Part shown: positions 39,300 to 51,048 of the stretch, piece after piece | How positions within the stretch are numbered: position 1 is the first letter of the stretch | Layout of the letters: each line of letters starts with the position of its first letter | Source: Pilaira anomala | Taxonomy: Eukaryota > Mucoromycota > Mucoromycetes > Mucorales > Mucoraceae | Assembly: GCA_025716855.1 (NCBI GenBank) | Contig: JAIXMQ010000011.1 | Span: 434,001-498,000, forward strand | Reading direction: 5' to 3' | Length of the DNA: 64,000 nucleotides | Translations under genes and position numbers: made by a program | The notes under the pieces: model-generated | What the model was told of the DNA's origin: nothing | The model's database searches: none | Seen by the model: only the letters and a program-made list of their open reading frames with translations

Positions 39300-41079
39300 T
39301 CAAGGATTTTTTCCTTTTTGATACATTGCTAAAGGTATATCATCTTCATCTTGACGAGAATCAGCTTTAGAAGAAGAAAACCAGTGATGATTTTTTGGAA
39401 AAAGGGAATACTTGTTCTTCTTCTTTTTATCATATAATTCAGGTAAAGTTCCAGTTGTATCATCTTCAATATCTGATAAATCATCATCAGAAAGACCTTC
39501 TTCATCTTCATCTGAACTAGAGTTACTTGTTCTCAAATGAGTCTTTTTATAACGCTGTTTGTTATTTAATGTATCCATTGCATTACTTTGTTGTAGATCA
39601 GGTCCGATTTGATGATTTCTTATCCTTTTATTTCCACCAGCATTTCCATTTGCTATTCTCTTTTTATTTGATGTAGGTCGTCTTTGATGAATTTGGATCC
39701 GACATGATTTTTTAGTCATAACAATAGGATCAATCTGCATATCTGTACTAGTAGTAGTAGTAGTATTAGGACCACCTGAAAGATCTTTTTCATTACTATT
39801 ATTATTGTTTTGTTGACTGATAATAGAAAGATACCAAAACATCAAGTTAGAAATTGTCACTTGATCACAAAGAGGACGTCTTGGATTAGTTAATTTCATA
39901 TGAGAAAGACGATAGATAGCTCTTTCAGTATGAATAGGTAGTCTTGTATAATTAAAATTACTTTTTAATTGAAATTCCTCTTTTTTGATTTCGGTTGTAG
40001 TTGAGTTTATAAGTACAGCGGATTTATTTGTAGAAGACTTTGAAGCAGAAGCAGAAGCAGACGACGATGGCTTTTTTGGTAAACTGTTCCGAGAGAACAA
40101 GGAAGAGATATTAAACTTTTCTGGCTTAATAGTGGTTTCCTTCTTTTTGGTATTCGATTGGAATATTTTACGTGGTGACCAAGAAGAGGCCTTTTTCTTT
40201 TTCGTTGTCATTACTATAGTAGGAGTTAAAGTAGGAGAAGGAGGAGTTAAAGAAGTAGAAGATGTGCTTTCAATAATAGGAGAACTTGTTTCCATTATTT
40301 TTAACTCTTCAGGTTCTAGAGTCGTTGTACGTAAATCAATAGCAGAATCTTTGGGTGTGATTTGTTCCATGTTATATATAGTATTCTTTCCTACTTCTTC
40401 TTCTTCTTCTGCTACTACTTTAGCCATAATTTCAACCCCTTCATCTGGTTCCAAATTGCCCCTATTATTATCTTGAGGAGCTGTATCATCTTTTTTTTTT
40501 TTTTTTTTTTTGATAAAATAAATAATTGTTTATATGTAAAATGTATCCTTGGTGTTACCTTCAATCATAATATCATCTGTTTTAGCCGTACCTCTTTCTA
40601 AAGTGGCTAATGTTGCTTCTCTATCACTCTTAATTGCCTCTGCTTCATCTTCTGCTGTATATGAAGCAGACAAAACCGATTTTCTTCTCTTAACAATAGA
40701 TCGTTTTCTATTTGCAAAACCATGAGTTGTTTCAGTCGAATTATTGTTTTCGCAATGATTTGTTACTGCTGGTGTAGTATTTGTGGTCTCATTCATAGTA
40801 TTCGTACTACTAGTAAGCCTAAAATATTATAATTTGAAACCAACTTTAATTATATATAAACAATAACATATACACATATATATATAAATTTTACCAAAAC
40901 AATTGATCAGTAGCATTTTTATTATTAAATTTTTGATTGGTATCAGCATCTAATAAGCTAAGTGGGATTTCTAATATCCTAGAAAGCCCATTGGAACTCA
41001 AAGTTGTGATAGCTGTAGAATTCTCATCTTGTATACTATTCGGTAATTGATCTAATGGGTAAATGTAGAAAGTAGACAT
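39300..41079 (-). CDS. Zds1/Zds2 C-terminal-domain-like protein
   Basis: Three exons, 40895-41079, 40559-40818 and 39300-40489, give 544 aa. Most of it is low-complexity Ser/Thr/Lys and acidic sequence. The only conserved block is YTRLPIHTERAIYRLSHMKL followed by TNPRRPLCDQVTISNLMFWY (about residues 335-380). From memory this matches the short C-terminal domain of Zds proteins (Cdc14/PP2A-Cdc55 regulators in mitosis and polarity). The N-terminal ILEIPLSLLDAD...DQLFWL also has the style of that family. A long region follows the domain here, unlike yeast Zds1 where it is near the end. An alternative start 43 codons upstream (41208) would add a hydrophobic stretch and is less likely. Confidence 0.55.
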
Positions 41080-41572
41080 TGAGAAAGGCGTAATGTAAAA
41101 GCAGAGAAAAGAAAAAAGATACAAAAAAAAAAAGAAAATAGGGAAGGAAAAGACTAAATATACAAATGAAAGACAGTCTGCATAAAAACCAGGCTTATAA
41201 TGGGACACGCATACAACTTATATATACATTAGGTACACTCCTATATATAAAAAATAAAAAGCCAATATTTACATTCTGTGAGCAGAAAACAAGGCCTGGG
41301 TGACACAAGATTGTAAATCATTCTCAATGTCCCTTCCTCTCCCCCTTTAACATATACCCTTTCAATTCTTTTTTTATAAAACAGACCATATATAGAACAT
41401 TGTGCATTAGGCGCATTTCCACTTAAAATTCCTGTTTCTTTTTTTCTTTTATTTACTGTGAAAAAAGTAAACAATTAAAGAATGTCTCTAACTTGATGTA
41501 TATAAAGATAAAAAGGCGAAGTTGAATCTAGTATATGTATATATATTTGTCATGTAGTTGTCAAGAATCTAA
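41080..41572. other. Intergenic, upstream of the Zds-like gene
   Basis: 490 bp separating two minus-strand genes. It has purine-rich runs (41098-41155) and TA repeats. A 77-aa frame at 41241-41474 is not supported. I see no other structure. Confidence 0.45.
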
Positions 41573-42323
41573 CTAAAATTCGATCACAAGTTTACCGAAC
41601 TGTTCACCTTGACTATATATGGACATATGTAAGTAATTTGATCTTTTTTTTTTTTGAAAAATAAAACTTACCTCATACTAGCAAAAGCTTGGTCAATTGA
41701 ATCCTTATTCAATCCTTTCCATGCGTGTGAAACAACAGGCTTGATCTTATGTTCATCAACGAACTTCACCATCTCTTTAAACTCTCTTCTGGATCCCATA
41801 GTAGAGCCTCGAATTTCGATATTATTAACAATATGATACATGGAATAGGTTACACCTTCCATACTAGCTGTTTGACCGTAAGTTGCAATAATACCACCTT
41901 CCATCATTAATGAAGGGATAGCGTTATACAAGGGTCCACCGGCACCATCTACCATAGCTGATAAACGGTTATCTCCCAACAATTTCTTCAAGTCTTCAAC
42001 AAAAGTTTCTAAATCATTCTATTCAGTCAACAAACTCGTTTTTTTTTTTTGAGCCAATAAAATTACCTTTCTTATAATTAGCACCGCCTTTTGCACCTAA
42101 TTCAATAGCTTTTTGAATTTTTTCGGGACTTGAAGAAGTGACATAAACATGAGCACCAGCAGCTACTGCAAATTGGAGAGCGAATAAAGCAACGCCACCA
42201 CCAATACCAGTAATCAAAACATGATCCCCCTTTTCAATCTGACACTTGGTGAAAACAGCTCTATACGAAGAAAAAAAAAATTTGCTTATTAGGTCCACTA
42301 TCATCATCCCCTCAAAATTTTAA

Positions 42324-42370
<47 letters not shown>

Positions 42371-42903
42371 TGTAAGCTGTCAAACCAGCTAAAGGTAAAG
42401 CAGCGGCTTCAGCATCAGAAAGATGTTCAGGGCAAGCAATCAATTCATCTTGATCCATAGCAACAGGTTCCTCAGTAAGAGTACCAATACAAGGTAACAA
42501 ACCCAAAAGCATAAAATCTCCATTTTTTTCGGGTCCTTTCTTATTTGATACCCAACCGGTGCCAGGATTTAACAAGACACGTTGACCAACAGGTAATTCT
42601 TTTGTACCGTTCTCAACAATGGTACCAACACCATCTGCACCTAATACAGAACCGGGAGCAATAGGAGTTGGGTAGCTGTCTTTAAGAATCCATAAATCAC
42701 TGTGTACATATATTATTAGTTTATATTTAATCCATTTCAGGGTTTTTATGTAAAGCATTTTACCGATGGTTTAAAGCGGCAGCTTGGATTTTGACAAGTG
42801 CTTGGTTAGCAGCAGGCTTACCGGGCGCTTGCTCTTTTAATTCTAAGCCAAACTTGAACTTAGTTTCAGTTGTAGGGTTTGTAGAGATTGTAACAGAAAC
42901 CAT
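41573..42903 (-). CDS. Medium-chain (quinone-reductase-like) oxidoreductase, copy 1
   Basis: MDR superfamily NAD(P)H-dependent enzyme. Five exons: 42764-42903, 42370-42699, 42067-42260, 41672-42008, 41573-41612, giving 346 aa. The GroES-like half has AALNHRDLWILKD and [16 protein letters not shown]. Then [16 protein letters not shown] and the Rossmann motif [26 protein letters not shown]. The catalytic-zinc Cys/His pattern is not evident. The join [12 protein letters not shown] uses an acceptor at 42009-42010, chosen because an earlier AG gives a stop. Paralogous to the gene at 62023-63279, with three shared intron positions. Ends ...GKLVIEF, nine residues shorter than that copy. Substrate unknown. 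Confidence 0.9.
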
Positions 42904-42994
42904 TGTATATTTTTATTTAAAAAGAAAAAGAAAAAGAAAAAGACGACTTTTTTTTATAAAGATTTCGCGGTAAAAGATATCAATTTACTAGTCA

Positions 42995-43043
<49 letters not shown>

Positions 43044-43570
43044 TAGACGATCGAAATTTTACAAACGATCGAGAGCATTGTTTGAAGGAAATACAGTTTT
43101 TTTTTATTACTGTGTTACAAATATCCATTACAAATCCCAATTTCTGGGTTAAATGATGCTATTGTTGTTGTACACGAACAATAACTAGCGTTACGAGGAA
43201 GCGTCATACCTTTAAAAGTCACGATTCGATTATTAAGCATTTTTTTTTTACATCGAATTCGTCATGAAGATTTTAGTTACATTCCGCGCTGTCTCAACGA
43301 CAGATGTTGCCAATCAAAAAAGTGTGAATATACGTAAATTTCTTTTTTTTTTAAAAAAAAAAAGGTTTTCATTATTATTGCAAATGTATTTAATAGATAA
43401 CACATATTTAACGTTTATTGTCAGAAAGAATGAAAAGGTTGCGCGAAAGTATTGTTTAATATATGTAATCTATCTTAGATGAAGTATACTTCTTTTTCAA
43501 ATGTTTACGTCACAGGAACTAATGAATTGGTTGGGTGTTGCTTTTCCCGGTACAATTGTGATTAAATGTG

Positions 43571-43647
<77 letters not shown>

Positions 43648-43743
43648 CAACGATAGCTTAAAGGTACAATTAAAAGGCTTTTTAGTGGTATAATCGCCCA
43701 AAGATTTATTGTTTTAAAAGAAAAAGGATGTATAGATTATCTG
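42904..43743. other. Intergenic with extreme homopolymers
   Basis: Upstream of the reductase. It has a T run of about 43 nt (42998-43040) and an A run of 72 nt (43575-43646). A 72-aa frame at 43264 (MKILVTFRAVSTTDVANQ...) begins like a protein but becomes low complexity, and no continuation was found. Confidence 0.5.
43575..43646 (+). repeat. A72 homopolymer
   Basis: An uninterrupted run of 72 A, the longest homopolymer in the window. It lies 100 bp outside the 3' end of a minus-strand pseudogene copy. It could be an old poly-A insertion or replication slippage. Confidence 0.9.
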
Positions 43744-44507
43744 TCAATGTCGATGTAAATGAAGCTTCAAACATTTATTCATAAATGCATACGTTTCTTT
43801 CGTGGTAGGTAAAAAGCTGTCATATACAATATAATAGGTGTATTCACCTTCTGAAGATAATCTTAAAACAGAGAGTTGAATCTGTTCGCCATTGATAAAG
43901 ATTCCATAGGTTGAAAGTTCCTTTGTAGACCTAGCATTTATAAGTCGCTGGTGTAATTGGCGCTTGCATGATTCCACGATTCGGGAACGGTCAATTTCAA
44001 TCAGTTGCTCGCATGTCTTGAAAGGCTTAATCTCTCCAGTACCTATTTCGGTACCGTCTTCTGTGATAATAATCATATCATGTCGGTTAAAATGAACGTC
44101 CAGCTCACAACTGATCTAGCACTTCGCGGTAACATCCAAATCCAGATCCAAGCTAATGCCACAAACAAGACTCTCAAATAATAACGTATCTTGTATGACG
44201 ACAAAGTTAAGTCCATTGTTACGTTCATGGTTGAATTTCTTTGATAAAGCACATGGGAGTTGCTTGGCTTTCTTTTTAATCATTTTTGAGGTTAACCAAA
44301 GCATACATGCAATATCTTGTTCTTCGGATTCTAAGCAAGCTATAGATGATATGTCCATTGTCTTGTCAAAAGTGATTGATCTGTTAAACTCTTTGATGAT
44401 TTTTTGTAAATGGGGACTGAAATCTGTGGTTGGCGACATGATGATACTTGGTGACTCATTGTGGTAGTTGATCGATGAGAGAGTAATTCTTTCCTCAAAA
44501 GAAATTT
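43744..44507 (-). pseudogene. Broken gene copy M (3' part), inverted partner of 44938-45690
   Basis: On the minus strand the frame runs MSPTTDFSPHLQKIIKEF...DLDLDVTAKC, then a stop, then continues in the same frame as ISCELDVHF...MIIITEDGTEIGTGEIKPF...YAFMNKCL. The same stop is at the same position in the plus-strand copy. The first 107 codons after MSPTT are identical in protein to the other copy, and a few changes appear toward the 3' end. Family unknown. The TEIGTGEIKP strand-turn looks like the E-x-K part of a PD-(D/E)XK nuclease fold, as weak inference. Confidence 0.6.
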
Positions 44508-44513
44508 ATAAAG

Positions 44514-45697
44514 CAACTGTCAAAAGCCACATATATTCCCGGAAGATACAGTACTTTGATAGCAATTGTCATGCTTCATGTCTTTTGTCTCCTTATATGT
44601 GCTATCACATAATTAAACATAGACACAGTCAATCAAGCGACGAAGAATAATGGTTTGTAAATCCGATGAGATGGGTTTAGACTGGACACTAACAAAAAAT
44701 TACATGTTTTTAATAGAACGAAGATGAAGAGGAAGAATAAGGAAACAGCCCAGCATCTAATATACCTCCAAATGAAACTTCTTTAACTTCATCATCTACA
44801 GATGATTCGTATATTTTGACTGAACAGAACTTGATTCCGGCTGATAAGACGCCAACAATTAAACATTATTATTTATCACTTCAAGAAATTGGACGTGATA
44901 TTCGATTGACTAAACATGAAATGCATGATGACATTACATTTGAGGAAAGGATTTCTCTCTCATCGATCAACTACCACAATGAGTCACCAAGTATCATCAT
45001 GTCGCCAACCACAGATTTCAGTCCCCATTTACAAAAAATCATCAAAGAGTTTAACAGATCAATCACTTTTGACAAGACAATGGACATATCATCTATAGCT
45101 TGCTTAGAATCCGAAGAACAAGATATTGCATGTATGCTTTGGTTAACCTCAAAAATGATTAAAAAGAAAGCCAAGCAACTCCCATGTGCTTTATCAAAGA
45201 AATTCAACCATGAACGTAACAATGGACTTAACTTTGTCGTCATACAAGATACGTTATTATTTGAGAGTCTTGTTTGTGGCATTAGCTTGGATCTGGATTT
45301 GGATGTTACCGCGAAGTGCTAGATCAGTTGTGAGCTGGACGTTCATTTTAACCGACATGATATGATTATTATCACAGAAGACGGTACCGAAATAGGTACT
45401 GGAGAGATTAAGCCTTTCAAGACATGCGAGCAACTGATTGAAATTGACCGTTCCCGAATCGTGGAATCATGCAAGCGCCAATTACACCAGCGACTTATAA
45501 ATGCTAGGTCTACAAAGGAACTTTCGACCTATGGAATCTTTATCAATGGCAAACAGATTCAACTCTCTGTTTTAAGATTATCTCCTGAAGGTGAATACAC
45601 CTATTACATTGTATACGATAGATTCTTGCCGACAACTAGAGAAATCTATGCATTTATGAATCAATATTTGATGGTGATCGGCCTATTTTTCATATCT
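44514..45697 (+). pseudogene. Broken gene copy P, same family
   Basis: Segments: about 44514-44650 (EIYKATVKSHIYSRKIQYFD...), an intron-like gap ending ATTTTTAATAG-like near 44717, then NEDEEEE with a stop (TAA at about 44739), then 44816-45319 in frame (TPTIKHYYLSLQEIGRDIRL..., MSPTTDFSPHLQ...VTAKC), a TAG, and the same frame onward to about 45697 (GTGEIKPFKTC..., YYIVYDRFLPTTRE). With at least two in-frame stops it is read as a pseudogene, unless stop readthrough or unseen splicing occurs. It lies between the two halves of the minus-strand copy. Confidence 0.6.
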
Positions 45698-46250
45698 TGC
45701 ACTAGAATCTTCTGTGTCAGAGGTAGAGAGCCAAACGTTACATCCTTATTCACTTGATGTTTTGTTAATTTGATATCACGACGGACTTCTTGTGTCGATA
45801 AGTAGAAAAGTTTAATGGTGGGGACTTCATCACCTTGATTTAAATTATCTTCTGTGAGGATGTATGAATCATTGGTAGATGCTGATATGAAGGAAGTATC
45901 ATTGGGGCTTATGTTTGATTCTGCTTGCGTTCCTTCTTCCTCTTCCTCTTCCTCCTATTAAAAACATGTAACTTTTTGTTAGTGTTGAGTCTAAAACCAT
46001 CTCATAAGATGTACAAACCATTGTTCTTTGGCACTTGATGGATTGTGTCTATGTTTAATTAATTAAATTTTGTTTTAGTAACTTTACTATGCAATAGCAC
46101 ATATAAGGAGATAAAAGACATGAAGCATGACAATTGCTATCAAAGTATCATACCTTTTGGTGATATACTCTACTTCTCAGAGTTGCTTTATAAATCTCTC
46201 TCTGATTTTTTTTCACCCATCGCAGCAGATTCAAAGGCACAATCGGAGAA
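45680..46250 (-). pseudogene. Broken gene copy M (5' part), same family
   Basis: The minus strand reads a Glu run (EEEEEEGTQAESNISP), DSYILTEDNLNQGDEVPTIK and LFYLSTQEVRRDIKLTKHQ, ending at DVTFGSLPLTQ and then unrelated residues. This aligns with copy P at DSYILTEQNLIPADKTPTIK and YYLSLQEIGRDIRLTKHE. Divergence here (roughly 60-65% similar by eye) is much higher than in the MSPTT-GEIKP part, so the two parts have different histories. Confidence 0.5.
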
Positions 46251-46334
46251 GTAATTCTTGCATGTATCCGTTTTCAGAAACTAATATAACAGTATGGATA
46301 AATGAGTATTATATCACATAGACAAATATATCAT

Positions 46335-47390
46335 TTACCATGTTGAAGACAACAGCATGAAAGCCAAATTTTTCTCTTGTGCTGATGACATTACAATAAA
46401 AGGGGGCGTGATTATACTGCCCCCAAGTAAGCTGTTAACACTTGGCAGTTTACCACCAGTTTCACAAACCTCAGAAGAGACTTGTCTATTCCAAGCCAAG
46501 ACAGAGTCAATGTTTTGAAGCAAAAGCACAATGAGTACTTTTATAGTCCACCATACGGTGCCATCAACAAAGTATTACGCGATTTAATTATACACGTAAT
46601 CCCGTCTTACGCCACCAGCCAAAGAAATTTGATTATAAGCCCTGTTTTGTTTACAAGTTGTATTAGATAAATGAACAAGTTTTTGAGTAGTCAATTGTGC
46701 TTACCATAACATATCTATTACAGCTTTATTTTCAACAAAACAAATGGGAAGGATAGTTTATTGGGAGGAGCAATAAAGGCTCAGTGGATCCAAGGATTCA
46801 GGTTAAACGCGAACTTTCCTATTAGTGTATGAGTTAAACTCTGACAAGAAAAAGTATTTTATAGTTTATAATGACAGCTTCAAATACTTACGTATTGTAC
46901 AAACTTTTTTTTTTTGAAGCAATGGTTCTTTTACGTGTCTCAAACAAGTTTTGGGCATGTATACATATAGTTTTTAAGAGAATCCAGATAACAAAAAGAA
47001 AAAGAAGAAAAAAGAAGAAAAAAGAAAAAAGAAGGCGTTTTATTGTTATTCTGATGTCAATCACATGGTTTGTACGTATTTTAACTCAGTTACTTTGATG
47101 GCATTACAAGTAAAACACATGTCTTGGTAACGTTGGTTTAGTTTTACAAGTTCATCATACACAGCCTTTGGAATATCAGTATCGGCTTAGACAGTATCCA
47201 GCAACTTACGATGTTCATTTTGTCTCCTGCAACCTTCAATTGATTGTATGGCTAATAATCTCTTTCCTCTTTCATCCAACTTCTGTCCAGAAATCTTTTT
47301 TGTTTCATTTCTCTTTCCTTTCTGTTAGTTTTATTAGATCTTTACGATCAAATGGCACAATTTCAACGGTGGAAGTGTTATAAGAGTTAA
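46335..47390 (-). pseudogene. Scattered decayed coding fragments
   Basis: Protein-like pieces on the minus strand: near 47310-47380 VPFDRKDLIKLTERKEK; next to it AIQSIEGCRRQNEHRKLLDT; 47061-47174 IPKAVYDELVKLNQRYQDM then CFTCNAIKVTELKYVQTM; and 46335-46529 NRQVSSEVCETGGKLPSVNS then ITTPPFIVMSSAQEK, shifting frame into KFGFHAVVFNM. Stops and frameshifts separate them. They may be upstream exons of the same family as 45680-46250 or a separate gene. No family recognised. Confidence 0.4.
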
Positions 47391-47521
47391 TTTAAGCAGC
47401 TTTAAATATATGTAGAAGAAAAAAGTAATGGTTATTTTATTTTTTTTATTTATTTTATGCGGATTGAAGTTGTATAAAAGAACCTAAATATGGTACTCGT
47501 TACACAAAATTTACGAGAATA

Positions 47522-49101
47522 CTAGTCGACGGGTTGTTTACTTGGAGTTGAATTATTAGTTTTTGAAGGTTCTTCTTTAGTCTTTTTCTCTTCCTTTTCT
47601 TGGTCGGCATCAAACAATTCATCGTCATCTATATCAACCAAATCATCAGAATCAGAGTCATCATCATCATCACCAATAACATAGGGTATAGAATTACTTT
47701 CCTCCTGTTTATTGCTGATCGTAGATGATGGTGCTGCCATCAGACCAACGTCTTCATAGTCAGAATCACCAAATTCGAGTGGTGATTTCGGCGCAATAAC
47801 CACAGTGGGTGTAGCTGGTTTTTTTATAGGCGACGTAGTAGAGCTTTCATTTGCTAACTGTCTAGCAAAATCCTCGTCCGCCTTCAATTGTGCCTCTGGG
47901 GTAGATGTTACAGTGGTTGTTTCTTTATTTTTTTGTCTAGCGCCTGTTTGTGCATATACATCATAATCAGATAAATGAAGTGCCGATATATCACCAGTTA
48001 AAAGATCATCTCCATCGTCACTAGGTAATCCTCTGTACTGTGCATGCGTGGTTGGCATAGATGAACTTGTACCAGGTTCATATTGGTCAGGTGCATTGTT
48101 ATTTCTAGTATTTGCTTTAAGCTGATTATAAAAGTCTAATACCTTCTTTTTTGCAGCTATAAATGAAACAGTTTTAGCGAAATAATCAGACATCATCTTT
48201 TTTTATTTTTTACCATTGCCTGCTTCAATCATTTTCTCCTTAATAATAGGCAGTTCCTCTAAAAAAAATGCGTTATAGTTATTTACATGTAATACATGTA
48301 TTCACACAGTTGTTCAACTAAAAAAAAAATTTACCTTGAAGGTTAAAAATAGAATCTTGGTCATTATCCTGCTCACGTTTTTGTTGAAAGCTTTGTTGTT
48401 GCTGATATTGCTGCTGCTGTCGCTGTTGTTGTTGATACTGCTTTTGACGACCTAAACATTATGTTTCAATTAACCAGTTGTCTTTTAACCTCATTTTATG
48501 AATAATACTTACTTCTCTCCATTCTCATTTCATCTTCCATGGCCAATTTCTTGGCAAATTCTTCATCCAAACGAAGTTGTTCTTCTACAGTACGAGGCTC
48601 AGGCTGCGACTGACGCTCCCAATAAGCATAAGGTACGTTACCAGTACTGGATCTAGATCTTCCTTCAGGGGATAGCTGTGAAGAAGGACGAGGTGGCATA
48701 GCAGGAGTGGGTGGTTCAGGTTGGGGTATAGGTGCTGGTTGGTAATTAGGATCGGACATGCCTAATAATATTTCAAATGAAGATTCTAATCCATCATTTT
48801 GTGTTTGTAGAATAGCTTCAATAACTTCTAAATCAATATCTGGAAATGCTTCTTTCAAGATGCCAACATTTCCTGGTAGTTTACTGAGGTCCTGCGTTTG
48901 AGTATTGTCAGGCATAGTTTCATTTTCTGTTGTTGTTGTAGCCGTTTCTGTTGTCACTGGTGGTGGTGATAATGGTGGTGTTGAAGCGTGTGATTCGGTT
49001 TTTGTAATATCGACATTATCCCTTTTTGTATCTTCAGATACAGTTACATTTTCTGTAACTATATTATCTTGCTTAAGATGCTTTTCTTTTGGGCTAGACA
49101 T
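47522..49101 (-). CDS. cue5: CUE-domain ubiquitin-binding protein, Cue5-like
   Basis: Likely adaptor between ubiquitinated cargo and autophagy, by analogy with yeast Cue5. Four exons: 48513-49101, 48335-48451, 48214-48258, 47522-48156, giving 461 aa. The CUE domain is at about residues 77-115: VGILKEAFPDIDLEVIEAIL with the downstream Leu-Leu (FEILLGM). YAYWERQSQPEPRTVEEQLR and LDEEFAKKLAMEDE match the conserved Cue5 middle. A related DEDFARQLANE repeat appears later. The Gln run is encoded across exon 2. The C-terminal third is acidic (DDDDDSDSDDLVDIDDDELF), where an Atg8-binding motif could sit. It ends TKNNSTPSKQPVD-like. Confidence 0.85.
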
Positions 49102-51048
49102 TATTGTATCTTTAAAAGAGAAAAGGTTTCCCTTTATTTTTCTATTTTATGCTCATTTTCAACAGGCATCTGGCGGATATCAAATCCTTTTAAACAACGA
49201 TTCCGGCTTTAAAGCATCCCGTGTGGGCCAATTGATTGGAAGTAAATGAGAATATGCAGAGCACAGGCTGCTAATTATGCTTTTTGGAATATAAACTCAC
49301 TAGTACACACAAAATATTGTTTATAGATATTGTCAAGAGTAAAATAAAAGCATTATTTAAGGAAAAAATTAAATGTTTTATGTAAATAATAAATCGATTG
49401 AAACAGACCTTCACAGAAACAATTGAACATATAAACTATATGTAAGACGATGTATATTTCTTTTTTTTTAAAGTGAAATTAAAAGCTATATGTATCATGG
49501 AAGAGGGGATTTTCAATTTAAAGAAGGCTCTTTTTGTGTAGAAGAACCATCTCTACAGCGTTAGTATAATTAAACCGTCTTTAGAAAGTAGTCATATCCC
49601 ATGATCTATGTTACATATTGACTTCTTTATTCTTTCTTCACATACCACATACAGATTTATCTAGTTTCTTTAACTATTAATCACTTTTTCATTTCAGAAC
49701 GTCAGTTCTTTCTTTAAAAACCATCTTAATCTCTTGTTTGGCTACATACGTTATCCAAACAAGAAATTGTATCAAAATATGAACAGTAATACGTATATCA
49801 TAGCTCCAGCAGCTTTATTGCAAAAAAGTAGCTGGTTGTTTAATAACTAAATTTCAATAACAACTGCTCTTTTGAGCAGATAATGCTCTCTGGTTAATAT
49901 ATAATGCTCAACTTGTATATCACTATGAAGATATAGTAGTCTTTTTTTATTACATTCTTTTTTAGTTTATTTTTCCGCAGAAAACCTCAGATGAGTTCGA
50001 TTTTATGCACCTTACTGATGATGGTCAGCAGGCTATGTTATTTCATAGATATGTACACGACTTCAGTACGATATCAGAAAAATTTTTAAATTTAAAGAAG
50101 GAGCATGTACTGAACATCTTCTACTGACGGGAATGCCAGAAGTAATTGCAACGATACTTCTGATACTTCAAATTTCTTGTGCTTACCAATAAAAAAGCTT
50201 GTCTAGCCTAAGCAAAGTTTATAACCATATCATTTAAATAATGTAAGTATTGTATGTACACTGGCCAGCTGCTATATTTGCTTATTTAAAGCATTTGTCT
50301 GTCAGTAAGATATTTTACGCCATTTTATTCAAAATTACTTGAAATATTTTTGTTTAATTCTCAAAATTTTAAGAAAAAGAAGCTTACAATTCAATTCTGA
50401 AAAACGCAATATCAATTCAATCCATATTCTTTTGATTATAATTTCACATTTATATATTTGCTAAAAAGATAAAGCGCGGAAGGCTCGTAAATTAACATTA
50501 AACTAGAGAAGTTGGTGACACCAGAAAAATACAAAAATCTTTTTTTTTTAAAAAAATAGTCTAAATCAAACGAACCGAAAAGCTGGTAAAAGAATTTGTT
50601 TTAATGAAATTCTTATATCTCACTAAAACCACCGTTTAAATTCACGTACAAAGACTGTCGTTTTTTTTTTCTTTCCTTTATAGTAACTTGGCCAGAAAAC
50701 TGACAATTTCATTTTTAGAGCAAAAAGAGAAAAATAGCATATTTTTATGGATGGAGTAAAATAGACAAAAGCATCTTAAATCCGTCAAGTGCTACTCTTT
50801 AAAGAGGAGCAACACTTAAATAGAAAATGAACCATGTTCTTCAACTTTTTATTTTTAAATGAAGAAACACAAGTTACCAAAAAAAAAAAAAAAAAAAAAT
50901 TAACATCTTTTTTTTTTGGAGTAACACAACCCATTTAAGGTACCATCCGTTGTCAAATAAAAATTGTACGATAAATGCTCAGCTATATATAAAAGGAACA
51001 ACTTAGTCGAATCTCTCTTTTATTTACAATAACTATACTTGAACCGAA
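49102..51048. other. Intergenic with one possible exon remnant
   Basis: 1.9 kb. At 49981-50127, after a CCGCAG acceptor-like site, an open frame reads KTSDEFDFMHLTDDGQQAML then FHRYVHDFSTISEKFL...NIFY. Its composition is protein-like and unlike nearby low-complexity frames, so it may be a terminal exon relic. The rest is AT-rich with an A run at 50879-50899 and no supported gene. Confidence 0.4.
50984..50996 (+). promoter_or_regulatory. TATA box of the secreted-protein gene
   Basis: TATATATAAAAGG lies 53-65 bp upstream of the start codon at 51049 and is followed by a short leader with no ATG. It is a canonical TATA element, suggesting an inducible, strongly expressed gene. Confidence 0.6.

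Noticed and set aside
43264..43482. 72-aa frame MKILVTFRAVSTTDVANQ...
   Set aside because: It turns into Phe/Lys low complexity from homopolymers, with no continuation by splicing.
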